From the NCBI GenBank assembly GCA_026987155.1, contig JALSNG010000009.1, positions 1-5,419 of the forward strand: a DNA stretch of 5,419 nucleotides, read 5' to 3'. Positions within the stretch are counted from its first letter, which is position 1; each line of letters starts with the position of its first letter. The translations under genes were made by a program, and so were the position numbers. Under the pieces are notes generated by a model. That model worked only from the letters and a program-made list of their open reading frames with translations. It did not search any database and had not been told where the DNA came from. The DNA comes from Thermococcus sp. (GTDB lineage Archaea; Methanobacteriota_B; Thermococci; Thermococcales; Thermococcaceae). Shown one piece after another: positions 5,064-5,419 of the stretch.

Positions 5064-5107
5064 GGAGTAAGTTTATAACTGCTCCCCCATTTTCCCCATT
5101 GGTGGGG
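5064..5107 (+). promoter_or_regulatory. gltX promoter, ribosome binding site and palindrome
   Basis: GGAGTAA (5064-5070) and GTTTATAAC (5071-5079) form a BRE/TATA pair, predicting a start near 5100. GGTGGGG (5101-5107) is the likely ribosome binding site just ahead of the ATG at 5111. TTCCCCA (5092-5098) and TGGGGAA (5103-5109) form a perfect palindrome around TTGG. It spans the expected start site and the ribosome binding site and might be an operator. Confidence 0.6.
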
Positions 5108-5110
5108 AAT

Positions 5111-5419
5111 ATGGACGTGGAAGAACTGATTTGGAAGTACGCACTCATAAACGCTTACACACATGGGGGGAAGGCAAACGTCAAGGCCGTTATAGGAAAG
5201 GTTCTGGGTGAGAATCCCGAATTGAGACCCAAGGCGAAGGAGATAATCCCCCTCGTCAACGAAATCGTTGAGAGAGTAAACGGTATGGGTCTCGGAGAGC
5301 AGGAGGCCAAGCTGAGGGAGATTTACCCCGAGTTCTTTGAGGAGAAAAAGGCCAAAAAGGAGGAGAAGAAGGGTCTGCCACTCCTTCCAAAGGCCGAGAA
5401 GGGGAAGGTCGTTACCCGC
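5111..5419 (+). CDS. gltX: Glutamyl-tRNA synthetase, archaeal type, N-terminal part (cut by window end)
   Basis: The window contains the first 103 codons, open to the last base. The sequence is the N-terminal extension typical of archaeal/eukaryotic-type GluRS: helical MDVEELIWKYALINAY (1-16), GKANVKAVIGKVLGENPEL (20-38), REIYPEFFEEKK (75-86), then a Lys/Glu-rich linker ending in KGKVVTR. In the family the class I catalytic domain with its HIGH-like motif (FAPNPDG..HLGN) begins directly after this point, so it lies outside the window. The enzyme charges tRNA-Glu with glutamate. In archaea lacking GlnRS it also charges tRNA-Gln, which an amidotransferase then converts. The ATG at 5111 is fixed by a promoter and GGTGGGG directly upstream. 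The gene forms its own unit after dnaG. Confidence 0.95.
   Translation, partial: MDVEELIWKYALINAYTHGGKANVKAVIGKVLGENPELRPKAKEIIPLVNEIVERVNGMGLGEQEAKLREIYPEFFEEKKAKKEEKKGLPLLPKAEKGKVVTR

Overview
The window comes from a hyperthermophilic archaeon of the order Thermococcales, most likely Thermococcus. The evidence is an HMf-type histone, an archaeal DnaG, an archaeal-type GluRS N-terminus, BRE/TATA promoters in front of most units, GGTG/GGAGGTG ribosome binding sites and short or absent 5' leaders. The species cannot be named from the sequence alone.

Layout. Positions 1-343 hold no convincing protein gene but contain two compact sets of near-perfect inverted repeats (75-123 and 301-341). A tRNA-Arg(UCG) gene with an encoded CCA follows on the minus strand (344-419). 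It is divergent from a dUTPase / dCTP-deaminase-family gene (468-938), and the two promoters interlock within 48 bp. About 340 bp without a recognisable gene lead to a strong promoter and a 67-aa histone gene (1279-1482). A probably leaderless gene for a radical SAM protein with a B12-binding-like N-terminus follows (1556-2830). Next is a compact cluster of a four-helix membrane protein (2877-3215), a small stand-alone Toprim protein (3246-3647) and DnaG (3722-5029). The window ends inside glutamyl-tRNA synthetase (5111-5419, only the N-terminal 103 residues).

The genes centre on information processing: tRNA and aminoacyl-tRNA synthesis, dUTP removal, chromatin, and Toprim proteins for DNA or RNA metabolism. 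Most of the window is ordinary conserved core genome. The points most worth a second look are: the hairpin-rich stretch next to the tRNA, which could be an old integration or transposition scar; the loss of the deaminase glutamate in the dUTPase-like protein; the interlocked divergent promoters; the pairing of two Toprim proteins with a membrane protein; and an 18-bp palindrome over the gltX start region. I found no CRISPR array, complete insertion sequence or clearly new system.
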